From positions 350,680,329 through 350,744,328 of the forward strand of contig CM042686.1 of the NCBI GenBank assembly GCA_023614405.1: DNA of 64,000 nt. The letters are read 5' to 3'. Below the pieces are notes generated by a model, which saw only the letters and a program-made list of their open reading frames with translations, was not told the origin of the DNA and did no database searches. Of the stretch, positions 46,110 through 58,340 are shown one piece after another. The stretch comes from Avena insularis. Its lineage: Eukaryota; Streptophyta; Magnoliopsida; Poales; Poaceae. The first letter of the stretch is position 1. Each line of letters begins with the position of its first letter. The translations under genes and the position numbers were made by a program.

Positions 46110-48112
46110 TGTTAGCTTGAAGCGATCCTCAAGAGATGCTGGAGGGTCAAAAATATTCGTGATATGCTGACCAGGGATGTGGTCACCAAGCCCTCTCCGG
46201 ATACTGCTCCCCCGCCTCCTACCGCCAAGCCCTCTAATGGTCCTAGTGGACCTTCGTCCCCCATCATATCTGAGATCTCCGCCATGGAGACAAATGTCAA
46301 TCCAATCTTTGATATCTCACGCTCTGTCGAGGTTGACGTTGCTCCTAGTGGTTAGTCGACGCAGGAGAGTACCTCCTCCAAAGTGGCTGAAGCTCTGCCT
46401 AAGGATGCCACAGAGAAAGGGAAACAAGTAATGGAAGGAGAGGAGGTGAAGGCAGTTGTGGCAACAGACAAGGCGGGAGCCTCTGATCCATCAACTGCTA
46501 TGCTAACGCAGCAGGCGGCTAGGGCATCATCCATGCCTTTGGCTTCAACAACTCCTTTGGCCGCGAATCCTCCGATGTTGTGCTAGGATGACCTTATTGC
46601 ACATGCAGATGCCGTGTATAACAATGCTGGCGTCTTCCATGCTACATATGCCAATCCGGCCAACAATCTCAAAGTTATTGCCATTGTAAGTCTTTAAACT
46701 TCACTTCTTTTTACTTTATATTGTATTCCACTATAGCCCCCGAGCTCTTAGGAAAAACCTTTATAAGTTTGGCCTAAGTGCTCCAAAAGAACTAAGTGTA
46801 CAACTTGTACATGTAGCCCCTGAGTTTTTAGTTTAGAATGATAATTCCGACTAGACACTCTAAGAGAGAACACTAGTGGATTAAAATCTTATACTATAGC
46901 CCCCAACCGTGTAGTTGAAACTAGATAGTTCCGACTATATGCTATAGAGAAACTAAGCATGTTTACTTTTTGCACAATGAGCATAGACGGAGGATAACCG
47001 CCAACGAGAGGTTTGCTGCCTTGCGGAAGGAACTGGACCTTGAACAGGGTAAAACAGCCTTCCTGAAGCAATAGATAAAAATAACCAGAGTCTATTTCTT
47101 TTAACAACTCCTTACTTTTTCTCATGGATCCATTTATGCCGTCTTCTCATAGTGCTTTCCATTTTCTGCCTTACAGAGGCCATTCCCAAAGACAAGAGCA
47201 TCGTCGAGTAATCCAAGCATATTCCAGAGCTTGATGATGAGAATAAAATCTTGAAGAAAGACCTGGCTGATGCTGTCAAGGGCCATGAGGAGGCGATGAA
47301 GGCACTGCAAGTGTCTGCTGACGCTGAGATGCAGTGCCTGAAGAACGAAATTACACAACTCAAAGAACAAACCAAGCTGCCAAATAGCAGAATGGGAGGA
47401 ACCTTGAGATGTACAAGATAGTTCAAAAGGAGCAGGACATCTTGGCAGAGACTTGCAAGCAAGCTGAAACGAGGATCTTTGATAACTTTCCTCTGACTTT
47501 GTCAATTTCGTAACTTGGACAAATGTTTGATGTGCTTTATACTCATGATCCTTGTATCTTATGCAAACCACAACTCCCATTGGCTTGGCCAACTTGGGTG
47601 AGGGTGCTCTGGATTCCAAGTAATGCATGATTCTTTCTGGCAACTTCGTGAGCACCGCCATTGCCCAGGCCAAGGAGATATCCTAGCCTCTAGGAATAAA
47701 GATCAAGGCAGCAGACTCAGCGGCCAACTACTCAAAAATCCTGCACCGAGCCACCAAGAAAGTCAAGGACTGGAAAGCCTCTTGCGTCCGGGCTAGTGCA
47801 AGGATGACCTTGTCCTTGGTCAAGGCACACTATGACAACACCGGCATTGATTTGGTGACCTCTGGCATGCCCAAGCTAGATGAGGAAGGGAACAAAATTG
47901 ATAGTGAAGCTATTTGGGATTCCCTCGCCGGCTTCGACACCAAAATTGCCAGAATGGTCAAGGCGGACGTCTTCGTGCCTGCCGAGATCCTTGATGAAGA
48001 CATGGCTTCGTCTGAGTCTAGCCCATATCCTTTCGAGTTTGATGAGCTATCCCAGCCTGGCTCTCCTGTTGCTAATGATGCCACCACAAAGTCCCCTGTA
48101 GTAGAGCCATAA
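46110..48112 (+). pseudogene. Antisense ORF of Tat-2 (structural-type protein with coiled coil)
   Basis: Plus-strand coding runs opposite to pol. It starts with a Pro/Ser-rich part (TVAPP-like, 46164-46355). It goes on as Lys/Glu-rich sequence to about 46590, then an intron-like stretch (46690-46975) with repeated TAGCCCC(C/T)GAG phrases. A probable coiled coil follows (47226-47400, LDDENKILKKDLADAVKGHE). The C-terminal frame 47680-48112 reads AANYSKILHRATKKVKDWKA, then SLVKAHYDNTGIDLVTSGMP and an acidic tail. Stops at about 46354, 46583 and 47067 and a frameshift near 47420 break it. The function of such antisense proteins in Tat elements is not established. Confidence 0.65.
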
Positions 48113-48619
48113 AAACTTGTACTCAAGTTTCCAGCTACTTATTTGTTTCCAGCATGTATATTTTTTTAAGCCAGTGCTGGCTTATCCATTATTCTGGATC
48201 GTATGCTTGAACTTTCATGAGACGGAAGACTCTCCGTGCAGAAATATGCTCCCAGGTGATGATGCTTAATAGCACCGTCAAGAACCTAAGAAAAAATCGC
48301 GGGCTTTGAGTGTCGACAAGTCACTACTCTGGAATCCACATAAAAACTTCAGAAAACGTGTAGACCAGAAAACTTAAGCTAACGCCCGTAGGCGGAATTT
48401 TCACAAGTGCAAATGCAAACTTGCGTATAAAGGGTTTATATGATCCAAAAATGAACAACTAAAGGAGGTAAAAGACTTAGAGAATATGAGTGAACCAAAT
48501 GCTTTATTTCATTGATCATATAAGAATCTTATTACATAATATAAATGTGCTAAGTGTAAAAGCGACGTAGTTGTGCTATGTTCCATTGCCGATCTGTCTC
48601 CGGGTAATCATCATCGGAG
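48113..48619. other. Spacer between antisense ORF and integrase end of Tat-2
   Basis: About 500 bp with no coding signal. It probably holds the 3' ends of the two converging coding regions. Confidence 0.5.
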
Positions 48620-50019
48620 TCACGTTGCTTTTGCTTGGAATTTTTGGCCTACCCTTGAACTCGTGAATATCGACGAGGTAATATGAATGATTTAGCAATG
48701 ATTTTCTTATGACGAACAATCCTTCCAAAGGTGGGGATAGTTTGTGTCATTTCTCCTGCTTGAGTCTAATCACCAGATCCCCCTCTTTAAACAAGCGATG
48801 CTTTACAAGGTGACTAGGATATCCACGTAGCTTCTGCTGGTATACGGCGGATCTCTGGCATGCCCGCACGTGCTCTTCCTCAAGTAGGTCCATAGATAGG
48901 CGTCTGGATTCTTCGGCGTCATCCTCTTCGTAGACGGTGACTCTTGGTGCATCGTGGAGGATATAGGATGGTAGGACGACTTCTTCTCCACAAAACCATG
49001 AAGAAAGGAGTCAAGCCTATGGATATATTCGGTGTTGTTTGTAAACTCCACAGGACAAATGGCAATTCCTTCGCCCAGGCTCCAGCTACTCTACGTAGCG
49101 GTGCTTATAAGAGTGGCTTGATTCCGTGTAGAATTAGTCCATTGGCCCTTTCAATTTTCCCATTTGACTGTGGGTGTGCCACATATGCTAGGTCAAGGCG
49201 GATGCCTTTTTCATGACAATACTCCTCAACTTATCCGAGAGAAAAATTTCTACCATTATTGGTGATGATGCTGTGTGGGAGACCAAACCTCACCACTAGA
49301 TCCTGGACAAATTTCAGGGTTGTTGCCCCATCAAGCTTTCTAATGGGTTTAGCTTCAATCCATTTTGTGAACTTGTCCACTGCTACTAGCAAGTGTGTAA
49401 ATCCACAGGGTGTTGTCTACAAAGGTCCCACCATGTCCAGCCCCCAGACTGCAAACAGCCAAGTTATTGGTATGGTTCGCAGTTCTTCAGCTAGAACACT
49501 TGGTTGTCTTGCATAGAACTAACACCCAAGGCATGTTTGTACCAACTTGTCGACGTCCGCCTTGGCAGCTAACCAGTAGAATCTTTGTCGGAAAGCTTTA
49601 GCTACCAACAATCAGGGAGCGGTGTGATGCCCACAGTCTCTGAGATGTATCTCTCTAAGGATTTCAATACCTTGCTACTAGGGGACGCATCAAAGGAATA
49701 CTCCCATGGTACTTCTTTTGTATAGCTGGTCGTCAATGATGGCATAGCCTTTTGCTCTACGTACTATTTGCCGGCTTTTGACTTTCTCGGTGGGCAAAGT
49801 TCTGTTTTGTAGATAGTCCATGAACGGTTTCGTCCAAGCCAGAGAGGTCACTATTACTGTGTTAACAAATGAGTCCACTCTATCCAGGTTGTCAGGGTCC
49901 GCTCCCTTCACGGATGGGGTCCATAAATGTTCCAGGAAAACGCTTGGCGGAATTGGTCGGCAGGCTGACCCAAGCTTTGACAAAAGATCTGCTGCCTCAT
50001 TTTCCTCCCTTTTGACGTA
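48620..50019 (-). pseudogene. Integrase of Tat-2
   Basis: It catalysed insertion of the element DNA. From right to left: the linker after RNase H (DLLSKLGSACRPIPPSVFLE), an HHCC-type zinc region about 49690-49520 (GYAIIDDQLYKRS, later HLRDCGHH and VQTCLGC), the core (GLDMVGP; HSIITNNGRNF; PQSNGKIERANGLIL) and a C-terminal GDLVIRL segment near 48770. The first Asp and the Glu of the D-D-E triad are present. The second position reads N (TNNG) where the family has TDNG. Stops and frameshifts occur throughout, so the copy is dead. Confidence 0.85.
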
Positions 50020-51427
50020 TGATGTCTACGCACTTCTATTCTTGTAGACAGTTGTTGGGCCTCCAAGTGCAAAGGTTTGTAGAACAGCAGCAAGTTTTCC
50101 CTTAAGTGGATCACCCAAGGTTTATCGAACTCGGGGAGGAAATGGTCAAAGGTATCCCCTCTCAAGAAACCCTGCAATCAAAATACAAGAAGTCTCTTGT
50201 GTACCCAACACACTCAATACACTTGTCAGGTGTATAGGTGCACTAGTTCGGCGAAGAGATAGTGAAAAACAAGTGGGATGGATAATTATAAGTGGTAATG
50301 GTGATAGAGAATAGCTTGGTGGCGTGGAAAAGACTAAAGTAAAACTGAAATAAAGAAGGAAGCAAGCAAACATGTAATAGATCTAATTGCAAACGGTGTA
50401 TCAATGATTAGAAACAAGGCCTAGGGATCATACTTTCACTAGTGAACACTCTCATATAAATATCTTCTCTTTATGATACTACTCTTAATTACTCTCCGGT
50501 TGGACACTCTAATCGTTGGTAGGGCTATAACAACACACCTCAAAGTAAGCCTTTCCCATATAGATAACCCCACACTGTCACCTTGAGCACTAGATGGTTC
50601 AAACAAACACCACAAACATCCAACTCCAAATATAACTCATAACAAGTATTTGTAATCTCTAGCCTAAGTTCCACCATGGTGTGCATGCTGTCACTTTTAC
50701 ACACATGGGGAGAGAAGAGATCTATTAAAGCACTTGAGTAGCAAGGTAGATCTACTAGATTACAAAGCTCATGATCACAATATGATCATGCATAGAGAGA
50801 GATGAACACATAGCCTCGAGAGGGAACTACTCCCTCTCGAGAGGGAACTACTCCCTCCTCATCATGGGAATCAGCAACAATGATGGAGATGGTGGTGGAG
50901 ATCGATGGAGATGGCTCCGGGGCACTTCCCCGTCCCGGCAGGGTGCCGGAACAGAGACTTTCTGTCCCCCGAATCTCCCCTTCGATGGCGGTGGCAAAGC
51001 GAAACTTTTCGTGGATTTCTGATTGATGATTTAGGGTTTTGGTATCGGGAGGCTCTTATAGGCAAAGGAGGCAAGGTCGGTGGCCGGCCAGGGGGCCCAC
51101 ACCATGCCCTGGCGCGACCTAGGGTTGCCCGCGCCTAGGGGTGGTGTGGCCACCCTATGGCCCCTCTTCGACTCTCCTTCTGGCTCCATGAGTCTTCCGG
51201 TAAAATAGGAACTTTGGCTTTTGTCCCGTCCAATTTCAAGAATATTCATTTTCTGACTTCCTGGAACCAAAACAGCAGAAAACAGGCAACTGGCATTGTG
51301 GCATCTTGTTAATAGGTTAGTCCAAGAAAGTCTATGAAAAGTACTCCAAAGTTGGAACAAAACACAAGAAAGTAGATAAAACCAAGCATGGAACATCAAA
51401 AATTATAGATACATTTGCAATGTATCA
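50020..51427 (-). repeat. 3' LTR (left copy) of the 50020 element
   Basis: 1408 bp. It contains a short local duplication of CTCGAGAGGGAACTACTCCC at about 50816-50855 that the right copy lacks. A candidate TATA box CTATAAGAG lies on the minus strand near 51054-51062. Confidence 0.9.
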
Positions 51428-54400
51428 ACATCCCCAAGCTTAACTCTTGCTCGTCCTCGAGTAGGTAAGTGATAAATAGAAAGAATAATTTTTGAGGTGA
51501 CATGCACCATCATAAACTTGATCAAAGTATTTGTAAAACATTCATAGTTGGGATCATAGTACTTCAATCATAACATGAAAGACAAAGTTCTAGCAATAAG
51601 ACAAAGAAACTATGTTGCAACATGAAAAGGCACAAACAAAAGGTTCATGAATAACAATGCTTTGCAAGACGTTTGTTTGTTTCACATAAAGAAAACATAG
51701 CATAATAGCATTCAGCTTGTCCCTCATAGAGTAGCAAATATAAATGCATAGGACACCTTCAAAGTTCATAATAGTGACTAGATACAATAGTTTAAATTAA
51801 GTAATATCAAGTTATGCATCAATCAACTAGTCTTGGGACAATGCACATAGAACTAAGAATGGCCACTATGCTCTCAAAGTAGGTTCATAAAGATAGAAGG
51901 TGGAGACTCAATATATAAGTGGAAGAAAGGCCTTCATAGAAGGAAGTAGAGATTCAAGTCTCATAAAGAGCTTCCAAAAATTATGGTACTTATAGATTTC
52001 ATCTCTCATTTCCCCTATCATAAGCATCTTGAAGTATAAGTCAGAAATCTCATGTCCCTTGTATACGAGGGCCGCTCCTCATGCTACTCAAGTTTAGTCA
52101 CCGGTAAGTTCTTGTCATCGTAAATACATGTGTATCATAGAGAACCTCCAACGGGGTACCCCTTGCCCGATGATACGGAAGAATCCCCATATCAAAATGA
52201 CAAGGCAAGCAGACAACAAGCATCTCAGAATTCTTCTTAATTACCATGGGAATATGGTGCTTTTTTCTCTCTTTCCTATTTTCATAGTATCTTTTTTTTC
52301 TTTTTCTCTTTTTTTCTCAATATAGGACTCTTTTTTTATAAGAAGAATGCTTCATAGACATCTCATTATGGTTACGCTGCAGGTTTCCACCCTGTCAGCA
52401 TGGATTAGACCAGCGGCCTAGGCATTTCTCTAACACATATACATAACTCCATGGACTTACAAGCTCCCCTTTCATTTCACAATCGACATATCCATAGACA
52501 AAAGAGCATGATATCAACTAGGTACAAGTACCAAGTGCAATGTTGAAAGCGTTCCCCATGACAGCATGGTTCTGCTAATCCCCAAAAAATAAGTGCAAGC
52601 ATATACAACATAGACGACACAATGGTTCAAGTTTATTAAGGGCAAGAAAAGTAAAGTGTGCCATCAAGTTCGTGAGAGCTTTAATCACTAGTTTTCTCAT
52701 AACAAGTTTAATTTGGAAGCTAAACAAAAGCATGAATATACTTGGAATACCATAAGCTAATAGGTAGGTATGGTTGACTCTTTGGAATAACTTGGTTTAG
52801 GGAGTTGGATGCATGAGTGGAACTCATACTTTGTTGTGGAGGCTAGCAAAAGACTGGGAGCGACAAACTAAGAGAGCAATAATGGACATAATCATGCAGA
52901 GCGACAAAACATCATTGATCAAAGCATAAAGTGATACTACAAGTTGAAAACTAAAGGATCATAAAGGCTATGGTGACTTGAAATATTCATATCATGGTGT
53001 GAGAATGTGCCAAGTCAACCCAAATAAAGCATCAAAGGAGTATACCACTATACTATGCTTTAATATGCTAAAAAAACGCATGATTCATCCAAGGCACATT
53101 AAGCAATCTCAATTGTTTATAACAAGTCATGCTACAGCAAAGAATACTAAGCATAAAGCTAAAACAATATCAAGCATGGCATGACAAAGCATATGCCACA
53201 GTCAAAAACAAACTCTTTTTACCACAAAAGCATGAACTTTCCTACTCTTTTCCAAACCAAACCAAACGATTTGCAAACCAATGTATGAAAGAGGGGGTCC
53301 AACAAATTTATTCAGAAAACTAAGCAAACAAAAGAAAACGGAAAACCAAAACAAAAACAAAAAAGAAGACGCTCCAAGAACAACACAACTGTGCATGAAA
53401 CAATAAAAATGAAGCGTTTGGAAGAAACCTGGAATTTTTATTGATGAAGAGGGGGGTGCCTTGGGCATCCCCAAGCTTTTACGCTTGTACCTCTTGTATA
53501 TTTCTTGGGGTGACACGCGTGGCATCCCCAATCTTGAGCTTTAGTCCATCCTTCATCTCATTACTCATTCCTTCCATACACCTGAAATTTTTCCTTCATA
53601 CAAAACTTCACACAATCTTTATTAGAAACATTAGTGCACTCAAGATAAATAAGTCTTAAGGTTCAGTTCTAACACCAAATAAATTTCCATTAGAACACTA
53701 GCTACTGTAGCACTTCCCTCAAAAAATCTCAATTCCCCAAAAGAACTCAAAAAGGAACCAACAAGAAGCAAATGCAGAAAATGGCAGAAATCTGTCAAAA
53801 CAGACCAGCAGGTAAAGACGAATTTTTTCGAAGACCTTCTGTTGCTCAAATCGAAAAGTGTTGAACTAACTAAAGTTAGATATCAACTTGGGACAGAAGC
53901 ACAAAAATTCACGCCTCAAAAGGACGTACAGAGATTTTACCCGAATTTTTACGGTAAAGCACAAAAATCTGTTTCGGGACAGCAACTTTCGCAATCATTA
54001 CTTCTCTCTCATTAGAGGTTACTCTTGGCACAAAAAGCAAATAAAAAGGATAAGGAGCGGTTATTACTGAAGTAATAACTTCCAAGACTCATCTAAAACT
54101 TTTGGGTTATTTCCCAATAAGTACTTTTCTTTAATGCCTTTAAGTTAGGCATGATAGTTTGAGAAGATGCTCACATAAGAAATATGAATTTAAGTAAAAG
54201 AGAGCATCAAGGAGCAAATTCAAAGCACATTTAAGTCTAACCTACTTCCTATGCATACGAATATTGTAAACAAACAAGTCATGAAAGCACAAAGCAACAA
54301 GCATAGGAAAGCAAAACAAGTGCAACTTCAAGACTTTCAACATAAAGAGGAGAAACCTAATATTATTGAGATGCATAAAACCATGTTTCCCTCTCTCATA

Positions 54401-55162
54401 ATAACTTTTAGTAGCATCATGAATAAAAGTAACAATATAACTATCACAAGAAACATTCTTATCATGAGCCACATGCATAAAAGAATTAATACTCCCCACA
54501 TAAACATAGTCATTCTTATTGATTGTAGTGGGACCAAATTCAATAAAATAGCTATCATTATTATTTTCATCACCATAACCATCAAATATAGGAGGCATAT
54601 AGTAATCATAATTAATTTCCTCCTCAATAGTAGGTGGACTGAAAATATCATAATCATCATTGTAATCATCATATATTGGAGGTTTTGTATCATCATAAGC
54701 AATAGAATAGCTACCTTCTAAAGCTGGGGAACTAAAAAGATCATTTTCATAAAAACTAGCTTCCCCAAGATTAGACTTTCCATAGCATTAGCAATGATGG
54801 TGTCCAAAGAATTCATACTAACAACATTGCTATTAGCATGCAAATAAAGTTCCATAGGTTTTTTAATTTTCTCTTCAAACACTTCATGTCCTAACTCAAG
54901 ATAAATATTATAAAGCTCTCTAATTTTGTTGTTGTTTTCCGTTAAGCCTAACTAGTGAAAACAAGAAACAAAAAGAGAAAATTGTAGAATCTAAAGGAAA
55001 TAACTTCGAGCACTCACACCGGAGGATGTGAGTACCTTTTACCTTACCTCCCGACAACGGCGCCGGAAAATAGGCGTTTGCCGTGGGAGGTTCTCCTTCT
55101 TTAATCCTCCGGTGTGAATACCTTTTACCTTACCTCCTCGGCAACGGCGCTAGAAAATAGCT
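51428..55162 (-). other. Interior of the 50020 element
   Basis: The interior is AT-rich and lacks recognisable gag-pol coding. The purine tract lies at 51428-51445 on the minus strand (TTAAGCTTGGGGATGT). The only coding-like trace is a minus frame at 54598-54242 (MPPIFDGYGDENNNDSYFIE), an acidic Asn/Tyr-rich segment of a kind often seen in Triticeae gypsy leaders; this is a weak impression from memory. Everything else appears non-coding. Confidence 0.7.
55045..55160 (-). promoter_or_regulatory. Duplicated primer-binding region of the 50020 element
   Basis: The minus strand reads CTAGCGCCGTTGCCGAGGAG about 8-10 bases after the right LTR. A second, closer-to-canonical copy, CCGGCGCCGTTGTCGGGAGG, lies 86 bp further in (55047-55066). 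Both are followed by GTAAGGTAAAAGGTA. TGGCGCCGTTGCCGGGGAG-like sites are usually assigned to tRNA-Asp. The 86-bp block was duplicated. Confidence 0.75.
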
Positions 55163-56582
55163 TGATGTCTATGCACTTCTATTCTTGTAGACAGTTGTTG
55201 GGCCTCCAAGTGCAGAGGTTTGTAGAACAGCAGCAAGTTTTCCCTTAAGTGGATCACCCAAGGTTCATCGAACTCAGGGAGGAAGTGGTCAAAGGTATCC
55301 CCTCTCAAGAAACCCTGCAATCAAAATACAAGAAGTCTCTTGTGTCCCCAACACACCCAATACACTTGTCAGGTGTATAGGTGCACTAGTTCGGTGAAGA
55401 GATAGTGAAAAACATGTGGGATGGATAATTATAAGTGGTAATGGTGATAGAGAATAGCTTGGTGGCGTGGAAAAGACTAAAGTAAAACTGAAATAAAGAA
55501 GGAAGCAAGCAAACATGTAATAGATCTAATTGCAAACGGTGTATCAATGCTTAGAAACAAGGCCTAGGGATCATACTTTCACTAGTGAACACTCTCATAT
55601 AAATATCGTCTCTTTATGATACTACTCTTAATTACTCTCCGGGTGGACACTCTAATCGTTGGTAGGGCTATAACAACACACCTCAAAGTAAGCCTTTCCC
55701 ATCTAGATAACCCCACACTGTCACCTTGAGCACTAGATGGTTCAAACAAACACCACAATTTCATAAAGACATCCAACTCCAAATATAACTCATAACAAGT
55801 ATTTGTAATCTCTAGCCTAAGTGCCACCATGGTGTGCACGCTGTCACTTTCACACACATGGGGAGAGCAGAGATCTATTAAAGCACTTGAGTAGCAAGGT
55901 AGATCTACTAGATTACAAAGCTCATGATCACAATATGATCATGCATAGAGAGAGACATGAACACATAGCTACAGATAGAACCCTTAGCCTCGAGAGAGAA
56001 CTACTCCCTCCTCATCATGGGAATCAGCAACAATGATGGAGATGGTGGTGGAGATCGATGGAGATGGATCCGGGGGCACTTCCCCGTCCCGGCAGGGTGC
56101 CGGAACAGAGACTTTCTGTCCCCCGAATCTCCCCTTCGGTGGCGGCAGCACAGTAAAACTTTTCGTGGATTTCTGATTGATGATTTAGCATTTTGGTATC
56201 AGGAGGCTCTTATAGGCGAAGGAGGCAAGGTCGGTGGCCGGCCAGGGTGCCCACACCATGCTCTGGCGCGGCCTAGGGTTGCCCGCGCCTAGGGGTGGTG
56301 TGGCCACCCTGTGGCCCCTCTCCAACTCTCCTTCTGGCTCCGTGAGTCTTCTAGTAAAATAGGAACTTTGGCTTTTGTCCCGTCTAATTCCGAGAATATT
56401 CATTTTCTAACTTCCTGGAACCAAAAACAGTAGAAAACAGGAAACTGGCACTGTGGCATCTTGTTAATAGGTTAGTCCAAGAAAGTTTATGAAAAGTACT
56501 CCAAAGTTGGAACAAAACACAAGAAAGTAGATAAAACCAAGCATGGAATATCAAAAATTATAGATACATTTGCAATGTATCA
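55163..56582 (-). repeat. 5' LTR (right copy) of the 50020 element
   Basis: 1420 bp, matching the left LTR over its whole length, with an extra TTTCATAAAGA near 55758 and other small differences. Confidence 0.9.
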
Positions 56583-57110
56583 ATGTACTTGACTTCGTCG
56601 CCGTCGAAGCACTTGGCTATTTCTTCTACTTCATCTCGATATGCCACCATCATAGGGCTCCGCGCGTTCTAGGTGCCAGCTACTTGCTCGGCGATGAAGT
56701 CAGAATCTCCATAGCAAACTATGCCCTTGATGCCAATATCCTTAGCTACTCGTAGTCCGTGAATGAGGGCCTCATGTTCCACCATGTTGTTGTTAGCGTT
56801 GAAGTGGATCTGCAGGATATATTGCAACTTCTCCCTATTGGTTATTGTAGTAATACACCAGCCCCGAGCCGTTGAGTAGCTTTGATCCGTCAAAGTGCAT
56901 AACCAAATATTCTGATTCTGGCACAGGGGCATCTTCTGGCAGCTCTGTCCAATCTACAATAAAATCCACCAATGCTTGTGATATGATAGCGTTGCGTCTC
57001 TTGTAGGTGATTTCAAAGGCGATAAGTTCAATTCCCCACTTTGCCACTCTTCCTATAGCATCGCTGTTGTTGATGATGTCGGACAGTCGAGCTTTGCTCA
57101 CCACTATGAT
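56583..57110 (-). pseudogene. Second RNase H domain of Tat-2
   Basis: The domain removes the RNA strand during reverse transcription. The frame has YLVMHFDGSKLLNGSG with the catalytic Asp, then EKLQYILQIHFNANNNMVEH (Glu) and EALIHGLRVAKDIGIKGIVC, then YGDSDFIAEQVAGT (Asp). This arrangement is the archaeal-type RNase H captured by Tat-lineage elements. A frameshift lies near 56860. The domain is cut off at 56583 by the inserted element. Confidence 0.85.
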
Positions 57111-58340
57111 AGGGTGCTTGTGGAAATAATTCCTTAGCTTGCGTGAAGCAAGGAAAACTCCATAAGCTATCTTCTGGTAGTGCGGGTAACGTTGCTTGGA
57201 TTCCGTTAAGACCTCACTTACGTAGTAAACGGGTCACCGAACTCCGTATTCGTGCGTTGGTTTCGTGCGCTCCACCACGATGATGATGCGGATGACACGG
57301 TTGGTTGCCGCCATGTAGAGTAACATAGGCTCCCTTGACACTGGTGCTGCAAGTATTGGTGGGGAGAAGAGTATTCTCTTCAACTCCTGAAGTGTTGCAT
57401 GAGCCTCGTTTGTCCATATGAATTTTTCCGCCTTCTTGAGAAACTTGTCGAGCAGAATAGCCTTCTCCCCAAGTCGGTTGATGAATCGGCTTACTACTGC
57501 TACACAGCCTATGAGCCTTTGTATGTCCTTCAGGCATGTTGGACGCTTGATGTCAAGGATGGCCTTGATTTTCTCCGGGTTCACCTCAATTCCGCGGTGA
57601 AAAACGATGAAGCCCAACAGCTTGCTAGTGGTACCCCGAAGACACACTTCTTGGGGTTTAGCATCATGTTGTATTTCCGGAGATTGTCGAAGGTTTCTAG
57701 CAAGTCGGCGATAAGATTGTTTGATTTCTTTGACATTACCATTATATCGTCTATGTAAGCATGTACGTTGCGACTTATTTGGTCGTGTAGGCAGTGTTGC
57801 ATTATCCACTGGTAAGTGGCACCAGCGTTTTTCAGCCCAAAGGGCATCGTGACATAGCAATATGTGTCATAAGGTGTGGTGAACGAAGTGGCCAATTGGT
57901 CCGACTTTCCCATCCAAATTTAGTGGTAACCTGAGTAGGCATCGAGAAACCATAGAAGTTCCGAGCCAGCCGTCGAGTCAATGACCTGGTCAATGCGAGG
58001 GAAAGCAAACAGATCCTTCGGACATGCTTTGTTCAAGACGGTGTAATCAACGCACATTCTTAATTCATTGGTTCCCTTTTTGGGGACAATTACAGGATTT
58101 GCCACCCATCAGGTGTGAATAACTTCTCGGATAAAGCCATCCTTAAGTAACCTAGCTATTTCTTTGCCTATAGTGCTTCGTCTTTCATGACCAAAGCATC
58201 GTAGAGATTGTTTCACCAGTTTAGCATTAGGATCAATATTCAAGCTATGCTCGGCAAGTTCCCTAGGTACTCCTTTCATGTCGGCAGGTTGCCAGACAAA
58301 GATGTCCATATTCTCATGGAGGAACTTGACGAGCATGCTT
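57111..58340 (-). pseudogene. Reverse transcriptase and first RNase H-like domain of Tat-2
   Basis: The domain copies element RNA into DNA. The motifs come in order over several frames: LAEHSLNIDPNAKLVKQSLR (58280), ANPVIVPKKGTNELRMCVDY and LNKACPKD (58100-58040), FLDAYSGYH (57930), YCYVTMPFGLKNAGATYQ, then the catalytic AYIDD (about 57750) and NPKKCVFGV. The connection follows with GIEVNPEKIKAILDIKRPT and FIWTNEAHATLQELKRIL. Stops occur at about 58106 and 57917 and frameshifts near 57600 and 57235. Catalytic residues in the YIDD box are intact, but the chain is broken. Confidence 0.9.

Larger units (their letters stand above)
41602..46110 (-). mobile_element. LINE (L1-like) retrotransposon, decayed, 3' part lost
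   Basis: On the minus strand an ORF1 with a DUF4283-like domain (46057-44502 and 42808-42476) is followed by the start of ORF2 with an AP-type endonuclease (about 42110-41602). Reverse transcriptase is absent because the element ends at the filler junction. A solo LTR splits ORF1. Its 5' side abuts the antisense ORF of the Tat-2 element near 46110, so the LINE probably inserted into Tat-2. Several stops and frameshifts mark it as old. Confidence 0.8.
50020..56582 (-). mobile_element. Non-coding LTR retrotransposon inside Tat-2
   Basis: LTRs at 50020-51427 and 55163-56582 start TGATGTCTA(C/T)GCACTTC and end GCAATGTATCA. They differ by scattered substitutions and small gaps. The flanks are ACGTA (50015-50019) and ATGTA (56583-56587), a target duplication with one change. 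The Tat-2 reading frame continues across the insertion once one target copy is discounted. On the minus strand a tRNA-Asp-type primer site follows the right LTR and a purine tract (AAGCTTGGGGATG) precedes the left one. The 3.7-kb interior has no gag or pol domain. Confidence 0.9.
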
